Of a stretch of DNA of 64,000 nt, positions 36,687 through 46,999 are shown piece after piece; position 1 is the stretch's first letter, and the number at the start of each line of letters is the position of its first letter. The notes under the pieces were generated by a model. The model made no database searches. It saw only the letters and a program-made list of their open reading frames with translations, and had not been told where the DNA came from. The stretch covers positions 223,328,853-223,392,852 of the forward strand of contig NC_085136.1 of assembly GCF_035046485.1 (NCBI RefSeq), read 5' to 3'. The DNA is from Aedes albopictus. Lineage: Eukaryota; Arthropoda; Insecta; Diptera; Culicidae. A program made the translations under genes and the position numbers.

Positions 36687-36716
36687 TTTAAATACAAATA
36701 CAAATACAAATACAAA
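36687..36716 (+). repeat. TACAAA microsatellite tail
   Basis: Four to five tandem (AAATAC) units directly downstream of ORF2, at the junction back into the TTAA-element arm. They mark the 3' end of the non-LTR insertion. Confidence 0.85.
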
Positions 36717-37599
36717 TATGCATATATGGAGATTATGTTATGCTAGAACATTTTGGAGATGTGTATGAATGTATGTGTATGGATCAAATGGGCAAACTCT
36801 AATGTTTGTGTACTTCTGTTGATATACCATTTCAAATTCAAACCATATTTCTCAACTTCAGAATCGTTCGGATGATCCAGGATGCCTCAGTGATGTGTAT
36901 ACAAGTACCATATGATTTAACTGATCTTTTATGACTACCAAAACGCACTATACCAAGTTTGAAATGCACCCGATGCGTTATTACGGGTGTAGATATAAAG
37001 GCCTTTACTCCAGAGTGATTTGGATGGCCTAAGGTATCGACATTGATGTGCAGTTAGTCTTTCACACTCTGATTTACATGTATGGATCTAATGAAATCAG
37101 TTCCGCCATTCATATTTTAGTTTGATATATTATTACAGGTAAAGGCCTTACAATCAGAATTCCAGAGCTATTTTAAGTTGCCTAGAACATCACCACCCGA
37201 GCAGAAGAGAAAAACAACAGCATAACAAAATGCGTTATTTTGGCAAAATAACTGCATAACGGAATTAGTAATTTTCATGTTATTAACATAACATATTGAG
37301 TTATAAACTTGGCTGTCATAAGCGGCAAAATAACAAGTCACATAACAAAAATTTGTTCCTGAAAAATCAATTTAATAACATGTTTTGTTAGTGGCAATAA
37401 CAACTTAATAACAGTGAATTTGGGAAATATTTCAATAACAAATTTTGATATTAAAGAGTTATTGATAACATTTCGAAAGCAAAATTAGGGTAAAAACTAA
37501 CTTTTTTACTCATTTTTGGGTAATTATTTTAAGTGTGTTATTCTATTTTTAGAAAATAACAGGTCACATAAAAAAATTTCGAATTCATTATAAAACTTA

Positions 37600-37860
37600 C
37601 AAACATGGACAGGATTTGAACCTCCAATCCTGCTATCGTAAATTTCCAGTCGCCTTTACCAATGAGGCTATCACAGCACTTGCGGTGAGGGACGATAGAA
37701 GCTTTACTGGTTCTACGTATTGCCAGTTTCCCCATTCCCCCATTTCATGTTTGCCAGTCGCAGGACAAAAATAGACAGAGATTTGAATGCAAGATCAAAC
37801 AATGAACCTCTCTCTCTTACCAACAGCGCTATCGCGGTGCGCAGACATGTGCACTGTAAC
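37600..37860 (-). mobile_element. Two tRNA-like SINE heads
   Basis: On the minus strand, 37676-37603 reads TAGCCTCATTGGTAAAGGC (A-box-like) and GGAGGTTCAAATCCTG (B box). A second unit near 37845-37775 reads TAGCGCTGTTGGTAAGAG and a weaker box, ATTCAAATCTC. Neither folds convincingly as a real tRNA, having an irregular middle part. Probably remnants of tRNA-derived SINEs in tandem. Confidence 0.45.
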
Positions 37861-38066
37861 ACTAATAACAGTGGTGGCGTTCGCATGGCCCGTCGTCGGC
37901 TGTTGCGGAACAAAGAGAACGACGAAAAAGTTGCTAGTCGACTATTTATGATTGAGCTTCGTCATGGGGTGCATTTTGGCGGTGACAAAGATTCTTTCCA
38001 GACGGAGATGATTTTTTTTTAATTTTTTGTTTTGTTCGCGCTGTGAGAACGGCGATTATACACGTA

Positions 38067-39656
38067 GGGTAATTCATGTATTTTGGACAGGCTGAGGACA
38101 ACGTTGAAAAAATCGTCCCCTAGCTTCCTTAGAAAGCAATTAATTATTTTGCAAAATTACTAATACGCTTATAATATGATTGTGCTTTGCGTTCCTGGTG
38201 ACAAAAACCTTAACGAAAACATTTTAGGCTGAGAAAATCGCAATTTCTGATCGCCTGTAAGAATTGCATTTTGGACACCGAATATATGTTTTGGACACCC
38301 TGAGGTATATATAATTTGGACAGGGCAATTATCTCAATGTTTAGCCATGAATACTGCTAAATCATAGAAGTAGCATAAATTAACAATTACACAAGTTTAC
38401 AAAATAAAACGAAAGTCGTGAACTTCTGTCAACGACCAAAATTTTTGAAGCACAATTTAGTGCTGATTTCGAAACCGACCTTCAAAAAATTTAAAGTAGA
38501 ACAGTTTTTGAGATTTAGCTCAATATCGAGTTTTGCAACTTTTCAAAATATGTAATTTACTAAAATTCAAGTATATTGCGTTTTGTTCAACCAATTTTAA
38601 ATATTTTTCCATAAATTAAAAGCTGAATACAATACCATTCGGTCATCTGAATACAGGTTTTGCGTCAGATTGATGAAATTCAAGATATTGGCGAGTTTTA
38701 GGGACGATCTTCTTAAATTTTAGCAAAATTCCCTATTTTTTTTTATGAAATGTATTTTTTTCAATAAGAAAAAACCAACTTCAAAATTCTTTCTCGACGT
38801 TTATTTGACATATCATATGTAGACGAGTTACAGTAAAAAATTCAGCTCAATCGGAGCATTGATTACGGAGAATGAGGTGTGTGAAGTGAGCGACGTTGCT
38901 TAAAAATAGAACAAACATCGATTTCAAATCATCAACCTTGTATGGAAAGTCGAATAATTTTCCGCTCCACTGTAATTTTTTTCCTTCGCGTTTTCGAACT
39001 CAGGGCATGATTCTACACCAAAAATAATCATCAGCTTACCGAGTTCAAAAATGCTGTAAACTAGTGTTATTTTCTTACAAATAATCAAATTTCTCCGCTT
39101 AACAGGCATCTATTTTGATAATTATTACAGTTTTTGTTAAAATCGAGGAAATATCGCCAGACCCACAGAATACGCCTCCAAGTATGCAATCGCAGTGCAT
39201 CCCTATGTAGTTCGTCAGATGACCAAAATATATTTACAGTAGAAAACTTGAAATGTATTTTGGACACCACCTATTTTAAACGTTCTAGATGAATGTTAAG
39301 AGATTGGTTGCCTAATGCTTCTTTATTGAACATGTTTCAATGCAATAAAGCTTTTAAATTTCTTACAATTATTATTTCAACGATTTTGAGGTGAATATTG
39401 TATGTGACTGTGAAGTGTATGTCGTTTTGCATACCTGTGCATTTGAGGGGTTTTAGTGAAATAATTCACATTTTCGATAATTTTGAAGTAAATTCATAAT
39501 TGTTAAGCGTATTTTCAACGTAAGCCATCAGAACAGGGTCTATCTGATCCAATAATCGCTATTGAGAAGTATCTACTTTTATTAGCTCTCCGGAACAAGG
39601 CATACATCGCCGTGCATGTCCAAATTATATACATGTCCAAATTATATTTTTTACCC
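38067..39656. mobile_element. TA-flanked MITE, TTTTGGACACC-motif family
   Basis: GGGTAATTCATGTATTTTGG follows TA (38065-38066), and a run ending TTTTTTACCC precedes TA (39657-39658). The motif is repeated within: CATTTTGGACACC (about 38270), TGTTTTGGACACC (38288), AATTTGGACAG (38316), TATTTTGGACACC (39247), and inverted CATGTCCAAATTAT twice (39616, 39633). The terminal inverted repeat proper is short. No transposase found in the 1590 bp. Confidence 0.72.
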
Positions 39657-39796
39657 TACCTACGTGAGCGAAGGTAAAAGGTAATTATATCATATGCCGA
39701 TATGATTACTTCTGCAGATGCTGTTTAGTTTTATTCTGTTTTAGATTATTTTTAGTAATGAAAAAGATATTTATGACATAATGTCAAACAATATAT

Positions 39797-41020
39797 GGTC
39801 GGCGTTAAGTCAGAGAGGACCATGTGTCTTTAACCTAATTTCTAGAAAAACGACTTTGAAGTTTGCAACTCTATAAGTTTTGAGATTTTCAACAATTGTT
39901 CTTGATTTTTTGCCATAAATCTTATTAACTATTCATCAAAGCATTGCTCTGCATTGATCGCAAAAAAACGTAAAAAAATCTTGAAACCGTGAAAATGCTA
40001 AGTAATTGATTGTACTTAGTCCACTCTGACTGAACGATTTTTGAAAAATATACAACCAACTACAGTTCACACTTAAGTTTTTACATATTTGATGAAAAAA
40101 ATAATGCACAAATAGAACAACAGTAAATAGGAGTGGTGTATAATGTGAGCAGGAAGTTTGAAATTTGGTATTTCTGTTATTACACTGTTGATTACCATTT
40201 TCAATTTTTATGTGCAGTCAGAGTGGACAAGTACAACAGTTCATAATCACATGAAGGGTAGTCAATTAATGAGCTATTTAAGAGTTCCTAACTTGAACAA
40301 TTAATAGCTAACAACTTTTGAACGTATTTTCATAGTTCGGTACGTTTTTGAAATATTGTAGTTACACAGTTCATAATAACTTATTCAGAGGACTGGCGTT
40401 TTTCAAAAATTTGTTCAGACAGAGTGAACCAAGTACGCAATTCTTAAATAATCGGTAAAATAAATTTCTTCATGAAACGGGTATTGGTACATTTCAACAT
40501 GATGTCCAACAGCAACTAAACAAACATATTTTAATTTGGAAAGGATTACGAAGAATAAGGTCATTTCAACTATTTTTCTTAGAGACACATGGTCCACTCT
40601 GTCTGCAAGCGAAATGCCACAATATGATTCAACACGATGATTTGTAAAATACGCTATTCACCTTAATAAATTGGATTTAAACGTGCTTTCTTGATGAATA
40701 ATCATCAGAATATGCGTTAGGGAGTCATTCGATTTGGAAACGTATTATATTTTGATGATAAACTATTTTGATTATTGGATTTTAACCAATTCATATTTTT
40801 CCAATCTTCTTGACATCAAGCATATGGTCCACTCTGACTGCACACTGTCATCGATTTTCGCAGTTCAATCAAAAGAAAATTGTGGTATATCTCTTGTTTA
40901 TTATAACATTAAGAAAATCGGATGAATGTTCCAAGTAGCTAAAGTAATTCTTAATCAAATGCTTCAAAAATCTATTTTCGTCAATTTTGTTACATGGTCC
41001 CCTCTGACTTAACGCCGACC
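39797..41020. mobile_element. Inverted-repeat element with TGGTCCACTCTGACTG motifs
   Basis: GGTCGGCGTTAAGTCAGAG at 39797 and its inverse CTCTGACTTAACGCCGACC ending at 41020 form the ends, with ATAT on both sides. The motif GTCCACTCTGACTG recurs internally: at 40019, 40590 and 40825 in one orientation, 40215 and about 40416 in the other. Non-coding, 1224 bp. Same plan as the TA-flanked MITEs, although the target duplication could be TA, AT or ATAT. Confidence 0.8.
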
Positions 41021-43069
41021 ATATGATCGAATAATAATAGATCGAAAGAAAAAAGTTATAATAGACAAATGCAATCATCAATTGAGCAGAATTGTCTGTA
41101 TAGTTGACATTTTTATTGATTAGAATTATTTAGTAGGTACCATATTTGCTATCTCCACTCTCACTAACATTCATTACTTCGTAATACATAGTCTGTTCGG
41201 TACTTTTTGACGTTATAATTAGAGGTTAGAATAGCAGTACTGTTAAAATGACATATAAATTCAACTAAGTTTACTCAATTTTGAGATAAAAAAAAACTCA
41301 TTTGCAGATGTATCACTTTTTGAAGGTAAAATTTTACTTAACCTATAAGAATTGGGAATCGTAGAAAAGTGATAGGAATTTGGCACCGTAACGGGACTGG
41401 GATATTGAAAGAAGGAAATTAACACAAAGATAAACATATCAATAGCTATGATGCTATATTTACCCAAAACTCAAATTATAGCAATGAATAAAATAAAAAA
41501 TACGGAAGAGTCTGATGAAATTTCTAGAAGTTGCAATGCCTTTATTTTTTACTTCATAATATGAAACACCAGACAATAAAATAAAGAAGGTAAACTATGT
41601 AATGGTTATATCTGCGATAAATTTTCTCCGATTTTGACAATATTGATCTCATGTGATCCAGATTTATTTTTTTCCATCAACAACAAATCCGATTGAACCG
41701 ATCTGGTCATCGTGAGTTAAGAAAAAACCCGAATTGCCATACACGTGGAATTTTCCATAGACCAGCTGCAATTGGCTTCTTTAGTGGTGTTCAGATAATT
41801 CCATATTCACAATCTACATGCCAAACTGAGCCGACATCCAAATTTTCATGAACTTTGTGCCCGGGAACCTATTTAAAAATCGATTTAAAGTTTGTATGGG
41901 AGCGATTTGTCGAATCACCCCTCGTCGCATTTCGTACTGGGCGGAGCTGTCAAGCAGTTGCCCAGCTGTCAAAAGGTGATTTCAAAAAATCTTTTTGTAA
42001 TTGAATTTAGGTACCAAAAAAATCTGAAAAAAATCATACTGGCTTAAAAAAAGGTGCTCTTTCGAATAAAATCAAAAAATCAATATATCATTCTTAATTT
42101 GAAAACCCAATTGGTGATTGGTACAAATTAAGTACCTTACCAATAAAAAAAATGTTAAATTTAAATTTATACGTTCAATATGTAGTCCGTCCAAAGTCTT
42201 ACACCGTACAGCAAACCGTTTTTAATTAGATTTTGTTTTAGATTTTATAGAGGCATTTTAAAATCTTCTCCTGTGTGGTAGGGATAGGATTTTTCAAAAC
42301 ACCATCGTTCTTCTTCTTCTTCATGCACCATCAAATCACCAATAGCATATCTGCCCAGCCTAGGCCCAAAGTATTGACTTCAAAGTAATCATTACGAAGC
42401 ATAAATGTCAATTTCTTGATTTTGCTTTGGCTGACCAAGCCAAGGTTGACCGTAGCATTTTCATAATTCAAATCTCAATTTGTTCATCGAGCACATGTTC
42501 TGTTGTGCTGCACGTGGATGTCAAAGCGTTTTCAACAGTGTAATTACGAAGCATGTTTCACGAGAGACCATATCTTTTCAATACGCTAACTCCACAACAA
42601 CGCCGATATTACTGCGCCACTTGGGCAGTGGCTGGTATTTTGGGTACTTTTCAGCTACAACTCAGTCAACTTCAGAAATTTAGCAAAACCTCGCGCCGCC
42701 CAGCAGGGACTTTGTTTTGTACACATTACAGCACCTCCATGTCACGTAATATACCACACCTCTTATCAAATGTGATACCGTAAGCGTACCATACTTTGCG
42801 CACCTAGGGCCTAACTTTGCGCACTTTTCAAAAAATCGTTAAATAGTATTTCTAGTGCATTATGCAAACTTTTTCCCACGGAATACTGGCTAATGATATG
42901 GGGCATGCACTTTGTCTCAGTTTGGATGTAATGATAAATGGAAGAGGAAGACAAATTGATGAGTGAATATGCAGTTGCTTTCCCTAAAATGCTGTAAATA
43001 ACGTTGTAGAATGACGTAGGTTTTGTTTCAAAATTTGTTTTAGTTTAGATAGCAATACCATAAAGTATT
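41021..43069. other. No recognisable gene
   Basis: AT-rich DNA. At 42793-42823 CATACTTTGCGCACC and CTAACTTTGCGCAC sit in tandem, which looks like one end of another motif-repeat element whose partner I did not find. A plus frame at 42480-42683 is short and has no domain. Confidence 0.45.
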
Positions 43070-43750
43070 TGTGCACTCTCAATAATACAATAATAACCAA
43101 ACTTGTTCCACAACAGAATGTAATATTGAAATGTTATTTAAGGGCTGCATACCAATTGCTTGGTCATAACAAAATAAGATTGTTCAACAAAACATGTTAT
43201 GGAAACGTAATGCCTTGATAATTCAATAATAACAAAACAAGATATAAAAACAGGTTTTGTGATTTCGTAGTTATTAATTTGATATTCCCCTCTGCTCGGG
43301 CAGATCATGACTACCATAATTTCATGTCTCAAAATGTATATTTGAATGTAATTAATCAAGTTCAAGTGATTTAAAAAGTAAACACAACTATTTGTATTCA
43401 GTAGACAAAGTTCAAAACCTCTGGACGTTTTGGATAACCTGGAGATCTATGTTACAGCTGTGAAAGGACATAAGACATTTCTATCTTACGGCCTCAACAC
43501 AAACAAAGGATTGAAATATATCACATGTACATAGAAATAAAACGCGGAATCGAGTGAAGAACAAGTGGTGTACACTACATTTGCAGCTATATCTCCAAAA
43601 TGCTCTAGCATAACATAATCTCCATACATGCATATGATAGCACAACTAATCCCCTTGATAAAAACATTTTGGTTGTGAAAATCCACACATTGAGTCAGAA
43701 GCTATAAGTAAAACTATGCAAAAAAGTTTTTCACATCCTTTAGGGGTTAA

Positions 43751-44830
43751 TTGGGGATTCTAGTTCGCGAGAAAAGGTCTGGCTCCTGGGCATAGGGTCC
43801 AAAAAGGGAGTTCCAAGGGGCTGCAGGCCACAGGGGCGTTTTAGGAAGTTGTTTCAGGAGATTCCAGGAGCCTTTTGAGGGCGTTCTGTCAGGTTTTGTT
43901 GGCGTTTTAATGGAATATCGGGAAATTCATGGGCATTTCAATAATATTAAAGGGGTTTAAGTCGGGGTTTTATGGGAACTCAGGGGGTTTCAGGACTCCG
44001 GAGCCTTTAAAGGGCGTTACAAGCGGCTTGAAAGGCATTTCAAAGGGCATTTCAGGGACGTTTCAAAAGATGTTGTAATGGGGTCTCTCGAAGTTCCTGA
44101 AATGCCCCTGAAATTCCCCTAGAACCCACATCATCCTATGTAACGCACATGAGATATTTCCAAACCTCAGTAACGACTCCGAAACCTGCTAAAATGCTCT
44201 GAAACTTCCTGAAATGACTTCAGAATCCGCATAAAACCCCCTCGGAACCCATGTAACGCAACTGATACCCCCTGAAACACACGAAAACGCCTGCGTAACG
44301 CCTCCGAAACCCGCAGAAAAATCTCTCAAACTTCTTGAAATGCCTCTGAAATCCCCTTAAGATCCCATCGGCATGTAACGTACATGATATCCTCCGAAAC
44401 TCACGAAACTCGAAACGCCTTCGTAATGCCTCTAATTTCCGCCAAAAACACTCTGAAACATCCTGAAATGCATTCAAATTTCCCTTGTAATCTCCTCGGA
44501 TCCCATGTAGCGCACCTGAGACCCTCTGAACCTGCCAAAAACGCATCCGCAACGCCAGCCTTAAATGCTTTAAGACTACCTAAAATGCCTCCAAAACCCC
44601 CTTAAGACCTACACAGACCCCATGTAATGCCTCTAAAACCCGTCGCAAAACCTCTGCAACTCTCTGCAATGCTTCAGCAAACCCCTTCAGACCACCGAAA
44701 ACCCTCTGAGATCTCCTGGTACTCTGCCGAAACCCCTTGGGACCCCCTGAAATGCCCCAGCAACCTCCCTTTGCTCTCCCTTAAAAACACAACCTGGCCG
44801 CTGTTTCTAAAGTTACAGTCATAGCACAAT
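43751..44830. repeat. ~120 bp degenerate satellite
   Basis: CATGTAACGCAC-type words recur near 44137, 44248, 44373, 44503 and 44618, about 110-130 bp apart. Between them lie CTCCGAAACC..GC, CTGAAATGC and CCCTTAAGA. The stretch 43790-44090 has the opposite orientation (GGCGTTTTAGG, TTCAGGAG), so the array inverts near 44090. Frames here are repeat translations. It starts right at the TTAA of the 31633-43746 element. Confidence 0.75.
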
Positions 44831-44984
44831 CATGGGTCACCCACAATTATGGGTCATTTCATTATTAAATTTTCTTATGCACAATATTGGTTCTGAGTAG
44901 CGGGGCAGAAAAAAATGCATAAAAAACATGCACAAAAAGAGGTATGAAGGCGACTACATTCAATGAATTCTGGAGAATAATGTT

Positions 44985-45278
44985 CAGTTCAGATCTGCGA
45001 GATCATGTATTTCGCAAGACCAACATGGCTTCTACCACGGCAGGGCAACTGCAACTAATCTAGAGCAATCTACTTCGTTGTGTTTGAATTCCACGAAAAA
45101 ACTAATTCAGGTGGACGTAATCTCTTCCAACTTTTAAGATAAATTCAAAAATCGTATTCTACTGCCAAAATTGGATTGCCTGGGCGTGGTAACCAACATC
45201 GTGAAATGGAGGAAGTCATACCTAATAACCGACTCTTGCATGAAACGGATCATGCTTATTTCGGATCCGTAGCGGGGG
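44985..45278 (+). pseudogene. Jockey-like RT fragment, plus strand
   Basis: Plus-strand translation gives SQDQHGFYHGRATATNL, then QVDVISSNF, a stop where DLKAAFD is usual, and LPKLDCLGVVTNIVKW. These are consecutive RT blocks of Jockey/CR1-type elements. About 95 codons remain. It ends against the SINE at 45291. Confidence 0.75.
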
Positions 45279-45290
45279 GTCGATGATTCT

Positions 45291-45572
45291 CCTCTCCTCT
45301 TCTTGGCGTAACGTCCTCACTGGGACAAAGCCTGCTTCTCAGCTTAGTGTTCTATGAGCACTTCCACAGTTTTTAACTGAGAGCTTCCTCTGCCAATGAC
45401 CATTTTGCATGTGTATATCGTGTGGCAGGCACGAAGATACTCTATGCCCAAGGAAGTCAAGGAAATTTCCTTTACGAAAAGATCCTGGACCGACCGGGAA
45501 TCGAACCCGTCACCCTCAGCATGGTCATGCTGAATACCCGTGCGTTTACCGCCTCGGCTATATGGGCCCTCC
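45291..45572 (-). mobile_element. Feilai-like SINE, copy 1
   Basis: On the minus strand it opens with a tRNA-like head, TAGCCGAGGCGGTAAACGC (A box) and GACGGGTTCGATTCCCGG (B box). An unrelated body follows (GTGCTCATAGAACACTAAGC) and an AAGAGGAGAG-type tail. A 12 bp direct repeat GTCGATGATTCT flanks it at 45279-45290 and 45573-45584. It is transcribed by RNA polymerase III and moved by a LINE in trans, as is general for SINEs. The family name is from memory. Confidence 0.92.
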
Positions 45573-45779
45573 GTCGATGATTCTACGTTGGCTTAATTGT
45601 GTAGAGTTATGGTTGAATTGGATTTTGGCTCTGAGATGTTCACTTGAATCTCATTCTGTTATAACGTTGGTGAAAAATAAAATATCTACGACAACATGAA
45701 TTATGTGTCTAAATCAACTAATCCACACAGGTCCTGATAACACGGCATGTTGTCTCCAGAGTCTGGAGTCCAGACCACT

Positions 45780-46107
45780 GTAGATTTCGTAGAGCAAACT
45801 TCAAGAACTTGCTCTGAACTCCCTCTAAGAGCTGAAATTGACCGGCGTATTACGGTGTCCATACCACGCAAATTCCATCTTCGATCTAACTAAACCTATG
45901 TATACTTGTGGAATCGCGTGAGGGCCAAAAAGATCTCGTCCAAATCTTCTGAGGAGAGCAAAAAGATGCAGTGCATGATAAAGAGTCACTCCTAGGTCCT
46001 TGACGGTCTCAGCTCGTACTGGAGATTTTTCATGTATGAGTGGCTGACTTCTTCGTGTGAGCGTCATCACTGAGCTTTTACTGGCATTAACGCAAAGTCC
46101 ATAATCT
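45780..46107 (-). pseudogene. Jockey-like RT C-terminal fragment, minus strand
   Basis: The minus strand reads VMTLTRRSQPLI, TVKDLGVTLYHAL, LLRRFGRDLFGPH and GLVRSKMEFAWYGH, the part downstream of the RT catalytic block in Jockey-like ORF2. It continues upstream at 46430-46620 across a short insertion. Confidence 0.8.
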
Positions 46108-46427
46108 ATTCTATTCTGTTCTATTCTATTCTAGTGCTTGCACAGCCAGTATTGAAAAGCATCCTGGAAATACCACAATTACTTCTGGTATATTCTTGTC
46201 AACATATCAGGCCCAGGCCAACAGTGCAGACTAATGGGGTCAGAGATAATTCAAAAAATACAGCAATCAGATTATCCACCTATGAATAACATGGTTGGCA
46301 CAAGTTTTCAAATTTTGTTATTGGAGAAACGGGGACAACCGTACCAACCGTTTCGTTATCAGGGGAATGAAGGTTTAAGTACAGAATTGTTGGGAGTGAC
46401 GTAGCTTAGATGGTTAATATGGCATGA
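46108..46427 (-). mobile_element. Short retroposon 3' end with TTCTA tail
   Basis: A (TTCTA)n run at about 46108-46133 is followed by TAGTGCTTGCACAGCCAGTA and GCATCCTGGAAATA. This looks like the reversed 3' end of a retroposon. The RT word GGCATTAACGCAAAGTCCAT before it and GGCATGAATGCAAAGTCTAT after it could be a diverged target-site duplication. Confidence 0.5.
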
Positions 46428-46625
46428 ATGCAAAGTCTATGATCTCGGCAGAAACTACCGAAATGTTGTAGATCAGCTCATAGAGACATACTATCTTACA
46501 TCGATTTTATCTCTCGAAAGATCTTGATGTCGTCGGCGTAAACTAAGACGATTGCATTTGTCATATGGTCTGGCAGATCGTTCATCACCATCACAAACAA
46601 TGTATGTATACCTTGTTATCCCTTA
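46428..46625 (-). pseudogene. Jockey-like RT catalytic block fragment
   Basis: The minus strand reads LFVMVMNDLPDHM and IVLVYADDIKI, with YADD at 46529-46540, then decays. It is the upstream part of the fragment at 45780-46107. Confidence 0.75.
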
Positions 46626-46652
46626 AAGCTGCAGATTAGGCCACCCTGATGA

Positions 46653-46865
46653 TTTTAAGGACAAGGTATTTGGAGTACATTGCTCAAAACTTCTAGAGCA
46701 CCGTTTTTTAGAACCGTTGAACGGATTCGGATGAAAATGCATCACGCTATTGACAACCACTGAACAATTAGCGTGATGCATTTTCATCCAAATCCATTCG
46801 ACGGTTCTAAAAAACGGTGCTCTAGAAATTTTGAGCCATGTACTCCAAATACCTTGTCCTTAAAA
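46653..46865. repeat. Hairpin MITE-like palindrome, 213 bp
   Basis: TTTTAAGGACAAGGTATTTG at 46653 pairs with its inverse ending at 46865. The arms are about 92 bp and nearly perfect (TCTAGAGCACCGTTTTTTAG, ATGCATCACGCTA) around a ~25 bp loop. No coding content. Confidence 0.9.
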
Positions 46866-46999
46866 CATATTGCTGATGACTGTCAAAGACTACAAATCAT
46901 TTTGCATGTTAGAGTCATATAATTTGTCTGATAAATAAGTTCAATCCACTATAATACAATACAAATACAATACCAATACAATGCGGGAGGTGTGTTGGA
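46866..46999. other. AT-rich spacer with an ATACAA run
   Basis: A short (ATACAA)n-type stretch lies at 46950-46980, possibly the tail of a lost retroposon. Confidence 0.4.

Larger units (their letters stand above)
31745..36710 (+). mobile_element. CR1/Jockey-like non-LTR retrotransposon inserted in the TTAA element
   Basis: The boundaries come from the TTAA element: its arm breaks after GTTGTGCTATC (31744) and resumes at ATGCATATATGG (about 36715). The insert holds an ORF2 with APE endonuclease and RT and ends in a short UTR with a TACAAA microsatellite tail (36687-36716), as expected for target-primed reverse transcription. It starts just before the endonuclease, so ORF1 is missing (5' truncated). 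No clear target-site duplication. It is itself interrupted by a TA-flanked MITE at 33236-35144. The clade is judged from the YQNVRGLRTK opening and is not certain. Confidence 0.85.
37196..43300. mobile_element. CCCGAGCAGA-ended inverted pair with ATAACA motifs
   Basis: CCCGAGCAGAAGAGAAAAAC at 37196 is answered by TTCCCCTCTGCTCGGG ending at 43300. Next to both ends ATAACA/TAACAAAA words recur many times (37220-37560, and 43070-43260). This may be one element swollen to 6.1 kb by nested insertions or two solo ends that happen to face each other. No matching target-site duplication was found. Confidence 0.5.
31633..43746. mobile_element. TTAA-flanked inverted-repeat element, ~12 kb with nested insertions
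   Basis: The left end CCCTTAAAGGATGTG follows TTAA (31629-31632). The right end CACATCCTTTAGGGG precedes TTAA (43747-43750). The arms agree for about 165 bp: 31633-31744 continued at about 36711-36760, against 43577-43746. Shared words include TTTTACTTATAGCTT, ATCAAGGGGATTAGTTGTGC, and, after the interruption, GGAGATTATGTTATGCTAGA. Removing the retrotransposon at 31745-36710 restores the match. TTAA plus CCC...GGG termini suggest a piggyBac-like non-autonomous element. No transposase is visible. Confidence 0.75.

Noticed and set aside
37600..37860. Genuine tRNA genes
   Set aside because: A- and B-box-like words are present, but the anticodon arm and acceptor pairing are not convincing; the B box of the second unit is weak. 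Kept only as SINE-like.
45400..45570. Plus-strand frame MCISCGRHEDTLCPRK... found three times in the window
   Set aside because: It is the antisense of the Feilai-like SINE, repeated identically at 61263 and 62631, not a protein family.
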